64,000 bases of DNA from Pseudomonas sp. ICMP22404 (GTDB lineage Bacteria; Pseudomonadota; Gammaproteobacteria; Pseudomonadales; Pseudomonadaceae): contig NZ_VCNG01000003.1 of the NCBI RefSeq assembly GCF_006227205.1, positions 434,001 to 498,000 of the forward strand. Reading direction: 5' to 3'. Below, piece by piece: positions 60,754 to 64,000 of this stretch (positions are counted from its first letter, which is position 1; each line of letters starts with the position of its first letter). The notes under the pieces were generated by a model. It was given only the letters and a program-made list of their open reading frames with translations, ran no database searches and had not been told where the DNA came from. The position numbers were made by a program, and so were the translations under genes.

Positions 60754-61194
60754 TCAGCCCTCCTTGTTTGGCGGCCAGCCATTGGTATTGATCTTCGAAC
60801 TCCACTTGAGGAACTCGGCGATGTCGTCGACCTCCTGCTCGCTCAGGTGGAACTGCGGCATGGCCCGGCGCCCGGGTACCCCCAGGGGTTGCATTTTCAT
60901 CCAGGCCTGCAGGAACGGCTTGAAGGCTTCCTCGCCGCCGCGGCGGTTGACCACGTTGCCCAGCTCCGGCGCGAAGTACGCGCCCTCGCCCAGCAGCGTG
61001 TGGCAGCCGATGCAGTTGTTGCGCTCCCAGACGCCCTTGCCGCGTATCACCGATTCAGTCAATTGCGCCTGGTTGCTGCGCTCCGGAAAGGTCTGTTCCG
61101 TGTGGTAGGTCAGGGCCAGGAATATCAGGAAAAAGAACACGCTTCCCCCGAAATAAATATTCCTGGCCATGCCTTTGGTGAAGGTATCTGACAT
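60754..61194 (-). CDS. norC: Nitric oxide reductase cytochrome c subunit NorC
   Basis: 146 residues: N-terminal membrane anchor (NIYFGGSVFFFLIFLALTYH) and one heme-c motif CIGCH with the distal Met in RRAMPQFHLS. GAGGAAG precedes the ATG at 61192-61194. First gene of norCBD; a perfect ANR/DNR box is 58-71 bp upstream. Confidence 0.95.
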   Translation of the reverse strand: MSDTFTKGMARNIYFGGSVFFFLIFLALTYHTEQTFPERSNQAQLTESVIRGKGVWERNNCIGCHTLLGEGAYFAPELGNVVNRRGGEEAFKPFLQAWMKMQPLGVPGRRAMPQFHLSEQEVDDIAEFLKWSSKINTNGWPPNKEG

Positions 61195-61251
61195 GGTCAC
61201 TTCCTCATTGCTTGGCGTGTTCATTCTAGGAAGCGAGGGGCCTGGAACCGC

Positions 61252-61265
61252 TTGATGGCGATCAA
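61252..61265. promoter_or_regulatory. DNR/ANR box of the norC promoter
   Basis: TTGATGGCGATCAA, perfect match to the consensus, centred about 64 bp upstream of the norC ATG. Confidence 0.85.
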
Positions 61266-61318
61266 GAATCTCCGATGGTTTTAGTGGGTTGTTCCGGGTA
61301 GATGAGCTTAATCGTTTT

Positions 61319-61434
61319 GATCGTTCCCACACTCCTGCGTGGGAACGCCGTCAGGGACGCTCCGCGTTCCGCTTTTGGAAGGTGACGCAGAGCGTCACGG
61401 GATGCATTCCCACGCAGAGCGTGGGAACGATCAG
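61319..61434. repeat. Inverted repeat (GTTCCCACGC family) between norF and norC
   Basis: Outer arms ATCGTTCCCAC...GTGGGAACG and CATTCCCACGCAGAGCGTGG plus GAACGATCA; an inner hairpin GTGACGCAGAGCGTCAC. A third REP-like family. It ends the nirQ-norEF unit and lies 53 bp from the norC box. Confidence 0.75.
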
Positions 61435-61688
61435 CTCGTGAATGAGATGACGATCCCTATAACGGTCGCCAACACCACCGCCCAACTCAACACCAACCAC
61501 CGCCACAATCGCGGCGCATGGCGCAGCTCCATGAAGCCGTCGGCGATCAGCCAGGCCTTGGTGACCGCCACGCTGAGCAGGGCAACGGAGACGACAGCGG
61601 AACCGGCGAACTGGCCCAGGGCGACGGTACCGCCGCTCAGCACGGCCAATGCCGTCCAGCAAAGAATCAGAACAAGGGAATTCGACAC
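61431..61688 (-). CDS. norF: NorF-like membrane protein (cytochrome oxidase subunit IV type)
   Basis: 85 residues with three hydrophobic helices: LVLILCWTALAVLSGGTVAL, VVSVALLSVAVTKAWLIADG, and RWLVLSWAVVLATVIGIVIS. The KAWLIADGFMELRHAPRLW text is typical of prokaryotic cytochrome c oxidase subunit IV proteins. Follows norE by 12 bp; norEF pairs support full Nor activity in known denitrifiers. Confidence 0.8.
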   Translation of the reverse strand: MSNSLVLILCWTALAVLSGGTVALGQFAGSAVVSVALLSVAVTKAWLIADGFMELRHAPRLWRWLVLSWAVVLATVIGIVISFTS

Positions 61689-61700
61689 GAGCGCCTCGGC

Positions 61701-62268
61701 TCAATCCAGGATGTAGACCAGTGGAAACAGCAGCACCCACACCAGGTCCACCATGTGCCAGTACAACACGCCGGACTCCAGGCCGCTGTACTGCCGGGCA
61801 CCATAGCGCCGTCGCCGACAGACCTCGGCCAACCAGCCGAGGATCATCATGCCCAGCAGTACGTGGAGGAAATGGAACGCGGTAAGGATCCAGTACAAGG
61901 TGAAGAAGGTATTGTGCTCAAGGCCCAGGCCACTGGCCGAGAGATGGGCATATTCGCTGAGCTTGATACCCACATAGCCTGATGCAAACAGCAACGCCAC
62001 GCACAGGAGCAGAGCACTCCGGCGCGGCCGATCCAGCTTGATCTGCTCCAAGGCCAGCGCGGCGAACAGCCCGGCGGTCAGCAGGCTCAGCGTCATCGCC
62101 AGCCCCGTGGAGCGATCCAACAATTGCCGGCCTTCGCTGAAGATTTGCGGATACAACGCCTGGGCGACGGCAAACGCCAACATCAGCAGCGCGAACACCG
62201 AGAGCTCGGCGAGAATGAAGAACCACATCGCCAGATCCCCCGGCAGACGCCGGGGCATAACAGTGGTT

Positions 62269-62285
<17 letters not shown>
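61701..62285 (-). CDS. norE: NorE-like protein (cytochrome oxidase subunit III type)
   Basis: 194 residues with five helices of the CoxIII family: LAMWFFILAELSVFALLMLAF, LALEQIKLDRPRR, FTLYWILTAFHFLHVLLGMM and YWHMVDLVWVLLFPLVYI. Called NorE or NirO in denitrifiers. Start ATG 62283-62285 overlaps the nirQ stop region by 17 bp. Confidence 0.88.

Positions 62286-64000
<1,715 letters not shown>

Overview
The window reads as a chromosomal segment of a denitrifying Pseudomonas of the fluorescens group. Support comes from high-GC coding DNA, dense fluorescens-type REP repeats, and a narXL / narK1K2GHJI / norCBD / nirQ / nirS complement with DNR-type regulators and ANR-type TTGAT-N4-ATCAA boxes. Species cannot be fixed from sequence alone.

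Left third (1-21.7 kb): accessory and housekeeping genes. At the edge is a minus-strand module of a fatty-acyl-AMP-ligase-like enzyme, an acyl carrier protein and a membrane protein cut by the window edge. Next come an amidase, an MFS transporter and a SphA/MetA-type outer-membrane protein, with an AraC regulator, a GlxA-type regulator, an unknown membrane protein, a LysR regulator and two FixJ-like response regulators without a kinase. After a tandemly duplicated REP block follow an NDH-2-like oxidoreductase, an orphan protein with a PD-(D/E)XK-like motif, a YfcE-type phosphoesterase, a Cache-GGDEF diguanylate cyclase, the 23S rRNA hydroxylation protein RlhA and an exported M20 dipeptidase.

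Middle (21.7-32.5 kb): a four-gene FtrABCD-type iron uptake operon, preceded by both a perfect ANR box and a Fur-like box, then a chemoreceptor. Next is the class III (anaerobic) ribonucleotide reductase operon, in which the glycyl-radical segment is a separate 53-residue gene between nrdD and nrdG. moaA and a PpiC-type isomerase follow.

Nitrate block (31.5-46.1 kb): narK1-narK2-narG-narH-narJ-narI-ppiC-moaA on the minus strand, and narX-narL-dnrE on the plus strand. They diverge from an intergenic region with an ANR box, a 7-2-7 NarL site and an IHF-like site. Then come a DGC-type zinc protein with ubiT-ubiV-ubiU (oxygen-independent ubiquinone synthesis) and the moeA-moaB-pdxH operon; both transcription units have ANR-type boxes.

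NO/nitrite block (51.7-64 kb): norR diverges from a sigma-54-preceded ytfE/dnrN. nnrS with a four-helix membrane protein, dnr with a small upstream ORF and a downstream zinc-ribbon protein, norCBD, nirQ-norE-norF, and the first 243 codons of nirS complete the window.

Together these genes give nitrate uptake and reduction, molybdenum cofactor synthesis, nitrite and NO reduction, NO defence, and anaerobic dNTP and quinone synthesis. Oxygen (ANR), nitrate (NarXL) and NO (DNR, NorR) are the expected signals. No tRNA, rRNA, CRISPR array, insertion sequence or prophage was seen.
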